A stretch of DNA of 64,000 nt, taken from NCBI RefSeq assembly GCF_015352445.1, contig NZ_JADKPO010000002.1, positions 1 to 64,000 of the forward strand, given 5' to 3'. The notes below the pieces were generated by a model that saw nothing but the letters and a program-made list of their open reading frames with translations, ran no database searches and was not told where the DNA came from. This DNA comes from Nocardioides agariphilus (GTDB taxonomy: Bacteria; Actinomycetota; Actinomycetes; Propionibacteriales; Nocardioidaceae). This document shows, piece after piece, positions 1 to 8,484 of the stretch; the first letter of the stretch is position 1; every line of letters begins with the position of its first letter. Both the position numbers and the translations under genes were made by a program.

Positions 1-156
1 CAGCGGGCGGTGAGGTTTCGAGACAGGCGCTAGCGCGCCTTCCTCAACCAGCGGGCGGTGAGGTTTCGAGACAGGCGCTAGCGCGCCTTCCTCAACCAGC
101 GGGCGGTGAGGTTTCGAGACAGGCGCTAGCGCGCCTTCCTCAACCAGGGGGCGGTG
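1..156. repeat. Tandem array of the dispersed REP-like repeat (48-bp period)
   Basis: Three nearly identical 48-bp units begin at 1, 49 and 97, and a fourth, truncated unit begins at 145 and runs into the coding end of the adenosine deaminase gene. Each unit holds GGTTTCGAGACAGGCGC, a TAGC loop and GCGCCTTCCTCAACC, which can fold into an imperfect hairpin. There is no unique spacer between units. The array may extend left of the window. Other copies lie near 11.1, 28.4, 36.9, 54.2 and 63.6 kb. Confidence 0.9.
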
Positions 157-1162
157 AGGCGAGCCAGCCGTCGATGTCGGCGAGCATCGAGGCCGCCACG
201 TCTGACGGTGCCCGCGAGGCGCGCACGGACATGCGGGCGAGCTCGGCGAGCTGCTCGTCGCTGAGCTCGTGGGCGGCCCGCATGGTGGCGTACTGGCCGG
301 CCAGCCGGGAGCCGAACAACAACGGGTCATCGGCGCCGAGCGCGACCGTCGCCCCCGCCTCGAGCAGCTGGGGGAGCGGGACCGAGGTGAGGTCGGAGTA
401 GACGCCGAGCGCGACGTTGGAGACGGGGCATACCTCGAGTGCCACGCCCTGCTCGACGATGCGCGCGAGCAGCGCCGGGTCCTCCACCGAGCGGATGCCG
501 TGACCGAGACGGTCGGCGTGGAGGTCGTCGAGGACGGTGCGGATGGACGCTGGTCCGAGGAGCTCGCCGCCGTGCGGCATCAGCGAGAGTCCCGCGCGCT
601 CGGCGATCTTGAACGCCGGCGCGAAGTCAGCGGTCGTTCCCCGTCGCTCGTCGTTGGACAGGCCGAACCCGACGACTCCCTCGTCGGCGTACTGACCAGC
701 CAGCCGCGCCAAGGTGCGGGCGTCCATCGGATGGCGGGTCCGGTTGGCGGCGATGATCACCGCGATCGCGAGACCGGTGCGCTCGGAGGCGTCGCGCACG
801 CAGTCGAGCACCAGGTCGGTGAAGGCCGTGATGCCGCCGAACCTGGCGGCGTACCCGGACGGGTCGACCTGGATCTCCAGCCAACGTCCGCCATCGCGTA
901 CGTCGTCCTCGGCGGCCTCCAGCACCAGACGGCGCACGTCGGCCGGCGTCCTCAGCACGGAGCGGGCAACGTCGTAGAGCCGCTGGAAGCGGAACCAGCC
1001 CTTCTCGTCGGCCGCGCTGAGCTGGGGCGGCCAGTCGTCGACCAGGGCATCGGGCAACACGATGCCGTCCCGCTCGGCCAGCTCGACCAAGGTCCCGTGC
1101 CGCATCGACCCCGTGAAGTGCAGGTGGAGATGCGCCTTCGGGAGCCGGTGCAGGTCCCTCAA
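140..1162 (-). CDS. add: Adenosine deaminase family protein
   Basis: Zinc-dependent purine deaminase of the amidohydrolase fold, expected to convert adenosine (or a related 6-aminopurine nucleoside) to the 6-oxo product in the cytosol. The 340-residue protein has the metal-binding HLHLHF near residue 12, HGGE, LGHG, EVCPVSN and GADDPLLF, in family order. The start is TTG with an AAGGG Shine-Dalgarno six bases upstream; no in-frame ATG is near. It lies 25 bp downstream of the aminotransferase gene and is probably co-transcribed with it. The last codons and the TGA stop lie in a REP-like repeat unit. Substrate is inferred from the family; aminodeoxyfutalosine deaminases look similar. Confidence 0.85.
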   Translation of the reverse strand: MRDLHRLPKAHLHLHFTGSMRHGTLVELAERDGIVLPDALVDDWPPQLSAADEKGWFRFQRLYDVARSVLRTPADVRRLVLEAAEDDVRDGGRWLEIQVDPSGYAARFGGITAFTDLVLDCVRDASERTGLAIAVIIAANRTRHPMDARTLARLAGQYADEGVVGFGLSNDERRGTTADFAPAFKIAERAGLSLMPHGGELLGPASIRTVLDDLHADRLGHGIRSVEDPALLARIVEQGVALEVCPVSNVALGVYSDLTSVPLPQLLEAGATVALGADDPLLFGSRLAGQYATMRAAHELSDEQLAELARMSVRASRAPSDVAASMLADIDGWLASPPPG

Positions 1163-1187
1163 GCCACGCCCTTCATGCAGGCAACCA

Positions 1188-2393
1188 TCAGGCGAACAGC
1201 TTCTGCAGGCGGGTGATGCCCTCGACGAGGTCGTCGTCGCCCAGCGCGTAGGACAGCCGCAGGTAGCCGGGGGTGCCGAACGCCTCGCCGGGCACGACCG
1301 CGACCTCAGCGGTGTCGAGGATGTACTCGGCCAGCTCGGCGGAGCTCTCGATGAGCCGGCCGTCGTAGGTCTTGCCGAGCAGGCCCTTCACCTGTGGGTA
1401 GGCGTAGAACGCGCCCTCCGGCATCGGGCAGTAGACACCCTCGATCTCGTTGAGCATCGACACGATCGTCTTGCGGCGCCGGTCGAAGGCCGTCTTCATG
1501 GCCGCGACGGCCGACAGGTCACCGGTCACGGCCGCGAGCGCGGCTCGCTGGGAGACGTTCGCAACGTTGGAGGTGGCGTGGGACTGGAGGTTGGCCGACG
1601 CGGAGACGAGGTCCTGGGGGCCGATCATCCAGCCGACCCGCCAACCGGTCATCGCGTAGGTCTTGGCCACGCCGTTGACGACCACGCAGTTGTCCCGGAG
1701 GTAGGGGCAGAGCACGGGCAGCGAGCCGGTGTCGACCCCGTCGTAGACCAGGTGCTCGTAGATCTCGTCGGTCAGCGCCCAGAGGTCGTTGTCCTCGACC
1801 CAGCGACCGATCGCGCGGATCTCGTCACTGGTGTAGACGGCGCCGGTCGGGTTGGACGGGGAGACGAACAGCAGCACCTTGGTCTTGTCGGTGCGCGCCG
1901 CCTCCAGCTGCTCGACGGTGACCTTGTAGCCCTGCGTCTCGTCGGCGAGCACGAGCACGGGGACGCCGCCGGCGAGCTGGATCGCCTCGGGGTAGGTCGT
2001 CCAGTAGGGCGCCGGGACGATCACCTCGTCGCCCGGGTCGATCATCGCCGCGAACGCCTCGTAGATCGCCTGCTTGCCGCCGTTGGTGACGATCACCTGG
2101 CTGGGTTCCACGGCGTAGCCGCTGTCACGCAGGGTCTTGTCGGCGATCGCCTTCTTCAGCTCCGGGAGCCCACCGGCCGGGGTGTAGCGGTGGTTCTTGG
2201 GGTCGCGGCACGCCTCGACCGCGGCTTCGACGATGTAGTTGGGAGTGGGGAAGTCGGGCTCGCCGGCGCCGAAGCCGATGACCGGGCGACCCTCGGCCTT
2301 GAGTGCCTTGGCCTTCGCGTCGACCTTCAGCGTCGCCGACTCGGCGATCGCACCGATGCGACGGGAGACGCGCCGGTCACGAGGAGAGCTCAT
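1188..2393 (-). CDS. Pyridoxal-phosphate aminotransferase, aspartate aminotransferase-like
   Basis: Class I aminotransferase, probably acting on aspartate/2-oxoglutarate, in the cytosol. The 401-residue protein has GFGAGEPDF near the N-terminus, the SNPTGAVY substrate loop and the PLP-lysine motif [13 protein letters not shown] around residue 240, followed by PEGAFYAYP and LRLSYA. The ATG at 2393 is chosen because it starts where the family starts; the longer open frame upstream only reads through the 13-bp repeats. A TACGAT -10 box ends six bases before this ATG, so the mRNA is probably leaderless. The adenosine deaminase gene follows on the same strand. Confidence 0.88.
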   Translation of the reverse strand: MSSPRDRRVSRRIGAIAESATLKVDAKAKALKAEGRPVIGFGAGEPDFPTPNYIVEAAVEACRDPKNHRYTPAGGLPELKKAIADKTLRDSGYAVEPSQVIVTNGGKQAIYEAFAAMIDPGDEVIVPAPYWTTYPEAIQLAGGVPVLVLADETQGYKVTVEQLEAARTDKTKVLLFVSPSNPTGAVYTSDEIRAIGRWVEDNDLWALTDEIYEHLVYDGVDTGSLPVLCPYLRDNCVVVNGVAKTYAMTGWRVGWMIGPQDLVSASANLQSHATSNVANVSQRAALAAVTGDLSAVAAMKTAFDRRRKTIVSMLNEIEGVYCPMPEGAFYAYPQVKGLLGKTYDGRLIESSAELAEYILDTAEVAVVPGEAFGTPGYLRLSYALGDDDLVEGITRLQKLFA

Positions 2394-2399
2394 GGGGTC

Positions 2400-2405
2400 A
2401 TCGTA
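2400..2405 (-). promoter_or_regulatory. -10 box (TACGAT) for a leaderless aminotransferase mRNA
   Basis: TACGAT read on the minus strand fits the actinobacterial TANNNT -10 element and ends six bases before the ATG at 2393. No convincing -35 is visible because the 13-bp repeats start immediately upstream. Confidence 0.5.
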
Positions 2406-2410
2406 GGCGG

Positions 2411-2553
2411 GACCGATCGACGGGGCCGATCGGCGGGGCTTGTCGACGGGGCTGATCGACGGGGCTGATCGACGGGGCTGATCGACGGGGCTGATCGACG
2501 GGGCTGATCGACGGGGCTGATCGACGGGGCTGATCGACGGGGCTTGCCGACCG
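2411..2553. repeat. 11 copies of a 13-bp tandem repeat
   Basis: Consensus GGCTGATCGACGG, eleven head-to-tail copies; the central seven are identical and the outer ones diverge. The array lies directly upstream of the aminotransferase promoter and about 90 bp before tRNA-Trp. Such arrays change copy number easily, so it may vary between strains. No function can be read from it. Confidence 0.92.
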
Positions 2554-2645
2554 GGCCTGGTTTGGACCTGCCTTCGTGATTGCCCGTAGACTCCCCTGTT
2601 GGTGGTCTCCCACAGGCTCAAGCCTGCCCATCGGAGCCGCACCGG

Positions 2646-2718
2646 AGGGCACTAGCTCAACTGGCAGAGCATCGGTCTCCAAAACCGAAGGTTGGGGGTT
2701 CAAGTCCCTCGTGCCCTG
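2646..2718 (+). tRNA. trpT: tRNA-Trp (anticodon CCA)
   Basis: A 73-nt cloverleaf: acceptor arms AGGGCAC and GTGCCCT pair perfectly, the anticodon stem TCGGT/ACCGA encloses CTCCAAA with anticodon CCA, and the T arm has the TTCAAGT loop. The discriminator base is G, and the full 3' CCA is not encoded. A tRNA-Trp gene just upstream of secE is the usual actinobacterial arrangement. Confidence 0.95.
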
Positions 2719-2767
2719 CATATGACCGGAGTCAGTCACAGGCTCGCGAGCACAGACGGAAGGTGAG

Positions 2768-3037
2768 ATGCGAGTGTCGGACAGCAAGGCCGTCAGCGGC
2801 CCGCGCGAGGATCGTGAGCGGCGCCGCGACACCGACAAGCGGACCAGCATCCCCACGTTCTACCGCCAGGTCGTCGCCGAGCTCCGCAAGGTGGTCTGGC
2901 CGACCCAGGAGCAGCTGGTCACCTACTTCTTCGTGGTGATGGTGTTCGTGCTGGTGATGATCGCCCTGGTCTCGGCCCTCGACCTCGGCTTCGGCAAGCT
3001 CGTGTTCTGGATGTTCGGCGGCGGGGGCACCCAGTAG
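2768..3037 (+). CDS. secE: Preprotein translocase subunit SecE
   Basis: Small single-span subunit of the SecYEG protein-conducting channel in the cytoplasmic membrane. The 89-residue protein has the conserved amphipathic segment [12 protein letters not shown] (about residues 36-47), then one hydrophobic helix (about 53-73). This is the short actinobacterial form with a polar, charged N-terminus. GGAAGG lies four bases before the ATG; an in-frame GTG six bases later is an alternative start. It is the first protein gene after tRNA-Trp, with nusG 61 bp downstream. Confidence 0.93.
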   Translation: MRVSDSKAVSGPREDRERRRDTDKRTSIPTFYRQVVAELRKVVWPTQEQLVTYFFVVMVFVLVMIALVSALDLGFGKLVFWMFGGGGTQ

Positions 3038-3098
3038 CCCTCCGGCCTCCCTTCCCGGCCTCCCTTCCCCACCCGAACCACCAGTGATGGAGCAGCAC

Positions 3099-4010
3099 GT
3101 GTCCGAGCAGTACCACTCCGAGGAGCCCGAGGCTCCTACCGACGACGTCATCGACGAGGCCGCCGAGGAGACTCCCACCGACGAGGCCACCGACGAGCCC
3201 GCCGAGGAGACTCCCGCCGACGAGGCCATCGACGAGGTGAGCGACGAGGCCATCGACGAGGTGAGCGACGAGCCCACCGACGAGCCCACCGACGAGCCCA
3301 CCGACGAGCCCACCGACGAGGTGAGCGACGAGGTGAGCGAGGAGTCGCCCGCGGACGAGGTGGAGGACGAGGAGTCCGTCGCCGACGACGAGGACCCGCT
3401 GGAGGCCTTCCGCCGCGAGCTCTACGCCAAGCCCGGCGACTGGTTCGTCGTGCACACCTACTCCGGCATGGAGAACCGCGTGCGCGCCAACCTGGAGAAC
3501 CGCATCTCCTCCCTCCACATGGAGGACTACATCCACGAGATCGTGGTCCCGACCGAGGAGGTCGCGGAGATCAAGAACGGCCAGCGCAAGATGGTCAAGC
3601 GCACCGTGCTCCCCGGCTACGTCCTGGTCCGCATGGACCTCACCGACGAGTCCTGGGCGGCCGTGCGGCACACGCCGTCAGTGACCGGGTTCGTGGGCCA
3701 CAGCCACCAGCCGGTGCCGCTGAGCATGGACGAGGTCGAGAACATGCTGGCCCCGAGCGTGGTCGCCACCGCCGAGGCCGCCGCGGCGGCTGCCGGTACG
3801 GGCGGCGGCGTCACGACGGCGAAGAAGCCCGTCGAGGTCGCCGACTTCTCGGTGTCCGACTCCGTGATGGTCGTCGACGGCCCGTTCGCGACCCTGCACG
3901 CCACGATCACCGAGATCAACGCCGAGGCCCAGCGGGTCAAGGCGCTTGTGGAGATCTTCGGTCGCGAGACGCCGGTGGAGCTGAGCTTCTCGCAGATTCA
4001 GCGAGTGTGA
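3099..4010 (+). CDS. nusG: Transcription termination/antitermination factor NusG
   Basis: NusG binds RNA polymerase and links it to Rho or the ribosome. The NGN domain begins at [18 protein letters not shown], contains [21 protein letters not shown], and is followed by a C-terminal KOW domain ([11 protein letters not shown] ... GRETPVEL). Before the NGN domain lies about 100 residues of Asp/Glu-rich sequence built from repeated PTDE and VSDE units, longer than in most NusG proteins. GTG at 3099 is preferred because GGAG sits six bases upstream; GTG at 3084 and ATG at 3087 are in frame but have no ribosome site. About 145 bp separate it from rplK. Confidence 0.93.
   Translation: MSEQYHSEEPEAPTDDVIDEAAEETPTDEATDEPAEETPADEAIDEVSDEAIDEVSDEPTDEPTDEPTDEPTDEVSDEVSEESPADEVEDEESVADDEDPLEAFRRELYAKPGDWFVVHTYSGMENRVRANLENRISSLHMEDYIHEIVVPTEEVAEIKNGQRKMVKRTVLPGYVLVRMDLTDESWAAVRHTPSVTGFVGHSHQPVPLSMDEVENMLAPSVVATAEAAAAAAGTGGGVTTAKKPVEVADFSVSDSVMVVDGPFATLHATITEINAEAQRVKALVEIFGRETPVELSFSQIQRV
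3267..3314 (+). repeat. Four 12-bp tandem repeats inside nusG
   Basis: Four perfect copies of GACGAGCCCACC encode the repeated tetrapeptide DEPT in the acidic N-terminal extension of NusG. The period is a multiple of three, so copy-number change would keep the reading frame. Confidence 0.85.
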
Positions 4011-4071
4011 CGCCCGAGCTCGCAGGCAGCCGTAATTGGCCGTCGTAGGACCGAGCAAGGCACAATGTCCC

Positions 4072-4089
4072 GGTTGTCCTCGGACAACC
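4072..4089. promoter_or_regulatory. 18-bp palindrome in the nusG-rplK spacer
   Basis: GGTTGTCC and GGACAACC are exact inverted arms separated by TC. The element lies 67 bp before the rplK start, between nusG and rplK, where a promoter or leader for the L11 operon is expected. It could be an operator or an RNA hairpin; its function is not known from sequence. Confidence 0.4.
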
Positions 4090-4155
4090 AGCACCACCAG
4101 TGGCAGAGGGCAGGGAGTCCTCGTCATGACCACGAGATAGAAAGCTGGAGAGACA

Positions 4156-4584
4156 ATGCCTCCCAAGAAGAAGATCGCTGCGCTCGTCAAGGTGCAGCTC
4201 CAGGCCGGTGCCGCGACCCCGGCCCCACCCGTCGGCACCGCGTTGGGTCCCCACGGCGTCAACATCATGGACTTCTGCAAGGCCTACAACGCCCAGACCG
4301 AGTCCATGCGCGGCAACGTGATCCCGGTCGAGATCACCATCTACGAGGACCGCTCCTTCACCTTCATCACCAAGACCCCGCCGGCTGCCGAGCTCATCAA
4401 GAAGGCTGCTGGTCTGCAGAAGGGCTCGGGGGTTCCCCACAAGGAGAAGGTCGGCAAGCTGACCAAGGACCAGGTGCGCGAGATCGCCCGCACCAAGATG
4501 CCCGACCTCAACGCCAACGACGAGGCCGCCGCGATGAAGATCGTCGAGGGCACCGCCCGCTCCATGGGCGTCACCACCAACTGA
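4156..4584 (+). CDS. rplK: 50S ribosomal protein L11
   Basis: L11 forms the GTPase-associated centre of the large subunit with 23S rRNA. The 142-residue protein has the N-terminal [17 protein letters not shown] and [15 protein letters not shown], and the C-terminal rRNA-binding domain with KVGKLT and ARSMGV. Length is normal. CTGGAGAG lies about six bases before the ATG. It is followed after 84 bp by rplA, the universal L11-L1 pair. Confidence 0.97.
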   Translation: MPPKKKIAALVKVQLQAGAATPAPPVGTALGPHGVNIMDFCKAYNAQTESMRGNVIPVEITIYEDRSFTFITKTPPAAELIKKAAGLQKGSGVPHKEKVGKLTKDQVREIARTKMPDLNANDEAAAMKIVEGTARSMGVTTN

Positions 4585-4668
4585 CGCACCGCCCACTCGC
4601 ACGACGTGGCAGGGCCGCGCTGGCCCGCTCGACCACACCTGGAACACCAGACGAAAAGAGAACCAGTC

Positions 4669-5391
4669 ATGCAGCGCAGCAAGACCTACCGAGCGGCCGC
4701 CGAGACGTTCGACAAGAACGAGATCTACGCGCCTCTCAACGCGATCAAGATCGCCAAGACCGCCAGCAAGAAGAAGTTCGACGAGACCGTCGACGTCGTG
4801 ATGCGCCTCGGGGTGGACCCCCGCAAGGCCGACCAGATGGTCCGCGGCACCGTCAACCTGCCCCACGGCACCGGCAAGACCGCCCGCGTGCTGGTGTTCG
4901 CCAACGCCGAGAAGGCCGACGCCGCCCGTGAGGCCGGCGCCGACGTCGTCGGTGGCGATGAGCTGATCGAGAAGGTCAACGGCGGCTGGCTGGAGTTCGA
5001 CGCCGTGGTGGCCACCCCCGACATGATGGGCAAGGTCGGTCGCCTCGGCCGCGTGCTCGGCCCTCGCGGTCTGATGCCCAACCCCAAGACCGGCACCGTG
5101 ACCCCGGACGTGGCCAAGGCCGTCTCCGACATCAAGGGCGGCAAGATCGAGTTCCGGGTCGACCGCCACGCCAACTTGCACTTCATCATCGGCAAGGCGT
5201 CCTTCTCCGAGGTGCAGCTGGCCGAGAACTACGCGGCTGCGCTCGAGGAGGTGCTGCGGCTCAAGCCGGCCAGCTCCAAGGGCCGCTACATCCGCAAGAT
5301 CACGGTCTCCACGACCATGGGCCCGGGCGTCCAGGTCGACCCCAACCGCACCCGCAACGTCGCGGTCGAGGACGAGTCCGCCACGGCCTGA
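4669..5391 (+). CDS. rplA: 50S ribosomal protein L1
   Basis: L1 forms the mobile stalk near the E site and in many bacteria represses its own L11-L1 mRNA. The 240-residue protein has the family hallmarks [16 protein letters not shown] and [10 protein letters not shown], and normal length. The ATG at 4669 (MQRSKTYR) is chosen because it matches the family N-terminus; the open frame continues upstream without homology. A weak AAAAGAG precedes it. The kinase gene begins 19 bp after its stop, apparently with its own -10 box. Confidence 0.96.
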   Translation: MQRSKTYRAAAETFDKNEIYAPLNAIKIAKTASKKKFDETVDVVMRLGVDPRKADQMVRGTVNLPHGTGKTARVLVFANAEKADAAREAGADVVGGDELIEKVNGGWLEFDAVVATPDMMGKVGRLGRVLGPRGLMPNPKTGTVTPDVAKAVSDIKGGKIEFRVDRHANLHFIIGKASFSEVQLAENYAAALEEVLRLKPASSKGRYIRKITVSTTMGPGVQVDPNRTRNVAVEDESATA

Positions 5392-5398
5392 CGGCTGG

Positions 5399-5404
5399 TA
5401 CCTT
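5399..5404 (+). promoter_or_regulatory. -10 box (TACCTT) for the anti-sigma module
   Basis: TACCTT fits TANNNT and ends six bases before the GTG start at 5411, predicting a leaderless mRNA for the three-gene partner-switching module. Confidence 0.4.
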
Positions 5405-5410
5405 CGCCGC

Positions 5411-5878
5411 GTGAGCGCGGTGGCCGACGTGACGGGGTCGAGCCTGCAGGTGACGGCGAGTCTCGACGTACTCGCCGAGGTGCGCGCCTTCGTGCGCTCC
5501 ACCGCTGCCGGGCTCGGTGCCGACACCGACACCGTCAGCGCCCTGGTGCAGTGCGTCGATGAGTGGGTGACCAACGTGGTGGTGCACGGCTACCGCGGGC
5601 CCGGACCTGTCGAGGTGTCCTTCGGTCGCGAGGGCGCCGACATCGTCGTGGACATCCGCGATGCGGCGCCGGCGTTCGACCCGGCGACCGCGCGGCCCTT
5701 CGACCCGGACGTTCCCCTCGAGCGACGGCCGTTCGGTGGCATGGGTATCGCACTGATCAACGACCTCTGTACGGTCTTCGAGCACCGGTCACTGTCCGGA
5801 GGCGCGTCACAGGCCGGCAACGTCGTGACGATGCGTCGTCCGGCACACACCGCCGCCAACGATGGAGGACAACTGTGA
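5411..5878 (+). CDS. Anti-sigma factor serine kinase, RsbW/SpoIIAB-type
   Basis: GHKL-fold ATPase of the HATPase_c_2 group (155 residues). The N box VDEWVTNVVVHGY (near residue 47), the G1-like VDIRDAAPAFD and the G2 loop FGGMGIALI are present in order. Proteins of this type bind a sigma factor and phosphorylate a STAS antagonist. The GTG start lies just behind a TACCTT -10 box. Its last codon overlaps the GTG of the STAS gene, so the two are translationally coupled. The sigma factor partner is not encoded in this window. Confidence 0.85.
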   Translation: MSAVADVTGSSLQVTASLDVLAEVRAFVRSTAAGLGADTDTVSALVQCVDEWVTNVVVHGYRGPGPVEVSFGREGADIVVDIRDAAPAFDPATARPFDPDVPLERRPFGGMGIALINDLCTVFEHRSLSGGASQAGNVVTMRRPAHTAANDGGQL

Positions 5879-6279
5879 AGACGTCGATCGACCGGGTCTC
5901 CGACTCCGTGGCCGTGCTCAAGCTCGACGGTGAGCTGGACGCCTCCAACTACCGCGACGTGATGGAGACCGGCGAGCAGCTCTACGGCGAGGGGGTGCGC
6001 ACCCTCGTGCTCGACATGTCCGGCCTGGAGTACATGTCGAGCTCGGGCATCGTGGCGCTCCACTCCCTCGCGCTGGTCTACCGCGGTGAGCCGCCGCACG
6101 ACCCCGACGCCGGCTGGGAGGCCCTGCACGCCGCACAGACCGACGCCGAGGCCGGGGGCGATCATGACCAGCTGCGGCTGGTCGCACCGAGCGAGGCCAT
6201 CTCGGTCGTGCTCGGCCGCACGGGGATGGATCGGATCATGCCGGTCTTCCCCGATCGCGACGCCGCCATCGACGGCTGA
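5875..6279 (+). CDS. Anti-sigma factor antagonist (STAS domain)
   Basis: STAS-domain protein of 134 residues. The region LVLDMSGLEYMSSSGI contains the phosphoacceptor position (about Ser56 in the S-S-G context). When unphosphorylated, such antagonists bind the kinase and release sigma. The GTG at 5875 follows GATGGAGGAC and overlaps the kinase stop. The segment between the phosphorylation loop and the last helix (about residues 70-100) is longer than in the minimal RsbV/SpoIIAA fold and acidic. The phosphatase gene starts 15 bp downstream. Confidence 0.85.
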   Translation: MKTSIDRVSDSVAVLKLDGELDASNYRDVMETGEQLYGEGVRTLVLDMSGLEYMSSSGIVALHSLALVYRGEPPHDPDAGWEALHAAQTDAEAGGDHDQLRLVAPSEAISVVLGRTGMDRIMPVFPDRDAAIDG

Positions 6280-6294
6280 GCAGTCGGCTGCTCG

Positions 6295-7311
6295 ATGAGC
6301 GAGCTCGACTCCCTCGTCGACGACGAGAGCCTTGTCGACCTGTTGGCCACCGCTTCCGCGCTGGCCGCCGGCGCGGCGATCGCGGTCACCGACGCTGACG
6401 GCCGGCATCTGGTCGGTGCGACGGTCGCAGGAGGAGCTCGGCTGACCCTGCGGCTCGAGGACCGGCTGGTCGGCCATGTGGTCCACGACGCCGCGATGGC
6501 GCCGGACCTGGCCGAGCTCGTGCGTACCTCGGTCGAGATGGCGCTGCGCGGTGCCCGCCAGCACGCCTCGCGCGTCACAGCGGCCCAGGAGCTGGCCATC
6601 GGGCGCGACATCCAGCGCTCGCTGTTGCCCCGCCGCTTTCCTGACGTGGAGGGCTGGCGGTTCGCGGCCGACTACGAGCCGGCGCGTGAGGTCGGGGGCG
6701 ACCTGTACGACGTGTTCCGCGTGCGCGGCGCCAGCCACGACGTGGCCCTGCTGATCGCCGACGTGACCGGCAAGGGCGTGCCGGCCGCGCTGCTGATGGC
6801 CGACACGAAGGCGCTGCTCCACGCGGCCGCCGACAATGCCGACGACCCGGCCGATGCCCTGGCCCGCGTCAACCGGATCCTGTGCGTGGAGCGGCGCACC
6901 ACGCTGTTCCTCACCGCTGCCCTGGCCTCGGTCGACGCCGACACCGGTAACGTCCGGCTGGCCAGCGCCGGTCACGAGCCACCCCTGGTGATCCGCGCCG
7001 ACGGGCAGGTGGAGGCGCTCGAGGCGGGCGGCGCCATCCTGGGCGCCTTCCCGGTGGCCTCCTTCGAGCTCGGGAACTGCCGCATCGAGCCCGGCGAGAC
7101 GATGGTGCTCTACACCGACGGCATCACCGACACCCGTGACGCCACGGGAGCCTTCTACGGTGAGTCCCGCCTGGTGGCCCTGCTGGGCACGCTGTCCGGC
7201 GCCGGGGCCGACGACGTACGCGATGCCGTGCTGGCCGACGTACGCGCGTTCAGGGGCGACGCAGCGGTGTACGACGACCTGACCCTGCTGGTCGCCAGGC
7301 GCGAGCCCTGA
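6295..7311 (+). CDS. SpoIIE/RsbU-type PP2C protein phosphatase
   Basis: Mn-dependent serine phosphatase (338 residues) expected to dephosphorylate the neighbouring STAS antagonist. Residues 1-100 form a small sensor-like region, a helix follows (QELAIGRDIQRSLLP, near 100-115), then the PP2C domain with EVGGDLYDVF, DVTGKGVPAALLMA, ASAGHEPPL, LYTDGITDTRD and the C-terminal DDLTLLV. All metal-binding aspartates are present. It closes the kinase-antagonist-phosphatase operon. The input signal is unknown; there is no membrane segment or recognisable PAS/GAF domain. Confidence 0.87.
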   Translation: MSELDSLVDDESLVDLLATASALAAGAAIAVTDADGRHLVGATVAGGARLTLRLEDRLVGHVVHDAAMAPDLAELVRTSVEMALRGARQHASRVTAAQELAIGRDIQRSLLPRRFPDVEGWRFAADYEPAREVGGDLYDVFRVRGASHDVALLIADVTGKGVPAALLMADTKALLHAAADNADDPADALARVNRILCVERRTTLFLTAALASVDADTGNVRLASAGHEPPLVIRADGQVEALEAGGAILGAFPVASFELGNCRIEPGETMVLYTDGITDTRDATGAFYGESRLVALLGTLSGAGADDVRDAVLADVRAFRGDAAVYDDLTLLVARREP

Positions 7312-7317
7312 GGGGGC

Positions 7318-8325
7318 TCACCCGTCGAGGCGCTCCTCGACGAGGCGCTCGGAGACGAGGGCGCCCTCGGTGTCGAAGCGACCTTGCATGAACTTCTTGC
7401 GGAACTCGATGTCGAGCCCGGTCGAGCCCTGCCGGTTCTTCTCCAAGGTGACCACGGTCCACTCGCGCATCCGCTCGAGGCCGTTGACGTCGTAGACCAG
7501 GGCGTCGCGGGTGACGATGTCGGCCTTGGTGTTCATGATCATCACGATGTCGGGCTCGTAGGCCAGTGCCGTGGAGCCCTTGAGGTGGCGGGCGCGCATC
7601 CGCTGGCCGGGCTTGAGGCCGTCGCGGTCGGCCGAGCTCAGCGCCAGGATCGGGCTGGCGAAGTCGATGGCCAGGTCCTTGAGCTGCTGGGTGATCAGGG
7701 TGATCTGCTGCTCCTCCGACATGGTGCGGTCGAAGGGCTTCACCTTCTGCAGGTAGTCCACGACGATCAGGGGCGGCTGCCCGGTGTCGGCGTACACCTC
7801 CTTGGCGTTCTCCGCGATCGAGGCCATGTCGGTGTGCATCGTGGTGGAGCGGTGGATGACCAGCCGGTCGGAGAACGTGCCGATCGACATCAGGGCGTCG
7901 ATGGCCATCGGGCCTGCGGCGGCCAACAGGCGCTCGGGGAGACCGCCCGCGTCGCCCTTGCCGTCGAAGGCCTCGCGGATCTGCGCGATCGGCGGCGCCT
8001 GGGGGCCGAACATCAGGCCGGCCTCGAGCGAGATCAGGCGCTGGAGCAGCACCTCGGCCTCGAGCTCGAAGGAGAACATCACCGCCGAGCAACCGGCCGC
8101 GGCCGCGTTGCGGCACATCTGCAGTGCCATCGTCGACTTGCCCTGGCCCTGGGGGCCGGCCAGCACGTTGAGAGCGCCCGCACGGAAGCCGCCGCCGATG
8201 CTGTCGTCCAGGATCGGGAAGCCGGTCGGCCAGATGCGGACCTCAGCATCGGGGGAGCGGAGCCGCGTGTCGGTCCGCTCGACCACCGAAGTCAGCGAGG
8301 TGAGCTTCTGGTCCATGCCCACCAT
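7318..8325 (-). CDS. DnaB-like RecA-fold ATPase, paralogue 1
   Basis: A 335-residue protein matching only the C-terminal ATPase domain of replicative helicase DnaB. It has Walker A GPQGQGKST near residue 46, Walker B PLIVVDYLQKVK, the QLKDLAIDF...ILALSSADRDG segment corresponding to DnaB LSQL, GSTALAYEPDIVMIM and the C-terminal EKNRQGS. The DnaB N-terminal primase-interaction domain is absent. The start at 8325 aligns residue for residue with the next gene. It ends six bases from the convergent phosphatase gene. Function is unknown; a role on DNA or as an accessory loader is inference. Confidence 0.75.
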   Translation of the reverse strand: MVGMDQKLTSLTSVVERTDTRLRSPDAEVRIWPTGFPILDDSIGGGFRAGALNVLAGPQGQGKSTMALQMCRNAAAAGCSAVMFSFELEAEVLLQRLISLEAGLMFGPQAPPIAQIREAFDGKGDAGGLPERLLAAAGPMAIDALMSIGTFSDRLVIHRSTTMHTDMASIAENAKEVYADTGQPPLIVVDYLQKVKPFDRTMSEEQQITLITQQLKDLAIDFASPILALSSADRDGLKPGQRMRARHLKGSTALAYEPDIVMIMNTKADIVTRDALVYDVNGLERMREWTVVTLEKNRQGSTGLDIEFRKKFMQGRFDTEGALVSERLVEERLDG

Positions 8326-8428
8326 TCCATCGAAGGTGAGCACCCGGATCTGGGCGAATGGACTGATCTGGCCCGTTTGGAGGGTAGCGATGGTCCATTG
8401 GGGTCATTTCCGGACTAGACAGACCGAT

Positions 8429-8456
8429 GCCCCGCACGCGACTTCGCGTGCGGGGC
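8429..8456 (-). terminator. Hairpin terminator after DnaB-like paralogue 2
   Basis: A perfect 12-bp stem (GCCCCGCACGCG / CGCGTGCGGGGC) with an ACTT loop lies 28 bp past the stop of the gene at 8485. The flanking tract is only moderately T-rich. It separates the two paralogues, so paralogue 1 may have its own promoter in 8326-8428. Confidence 0.7.
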
Positions 8457-8484
8457 GTCATGTCAAGGACGTGACGAGCGTCTG

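Noticed and set aside
1-156. Possible CRISPR array (48-bp direct repeats)
   Set aside because: Units are directly contiguous with no unique spacers, and the same element is dispersed singly at other loci; no cas gene is present.
2919-3671. Gly/Val repeat ORF antisense to nusG
   Set aside because: Complement of the DEPT-encoding repeats in nusG; no independent coding support.
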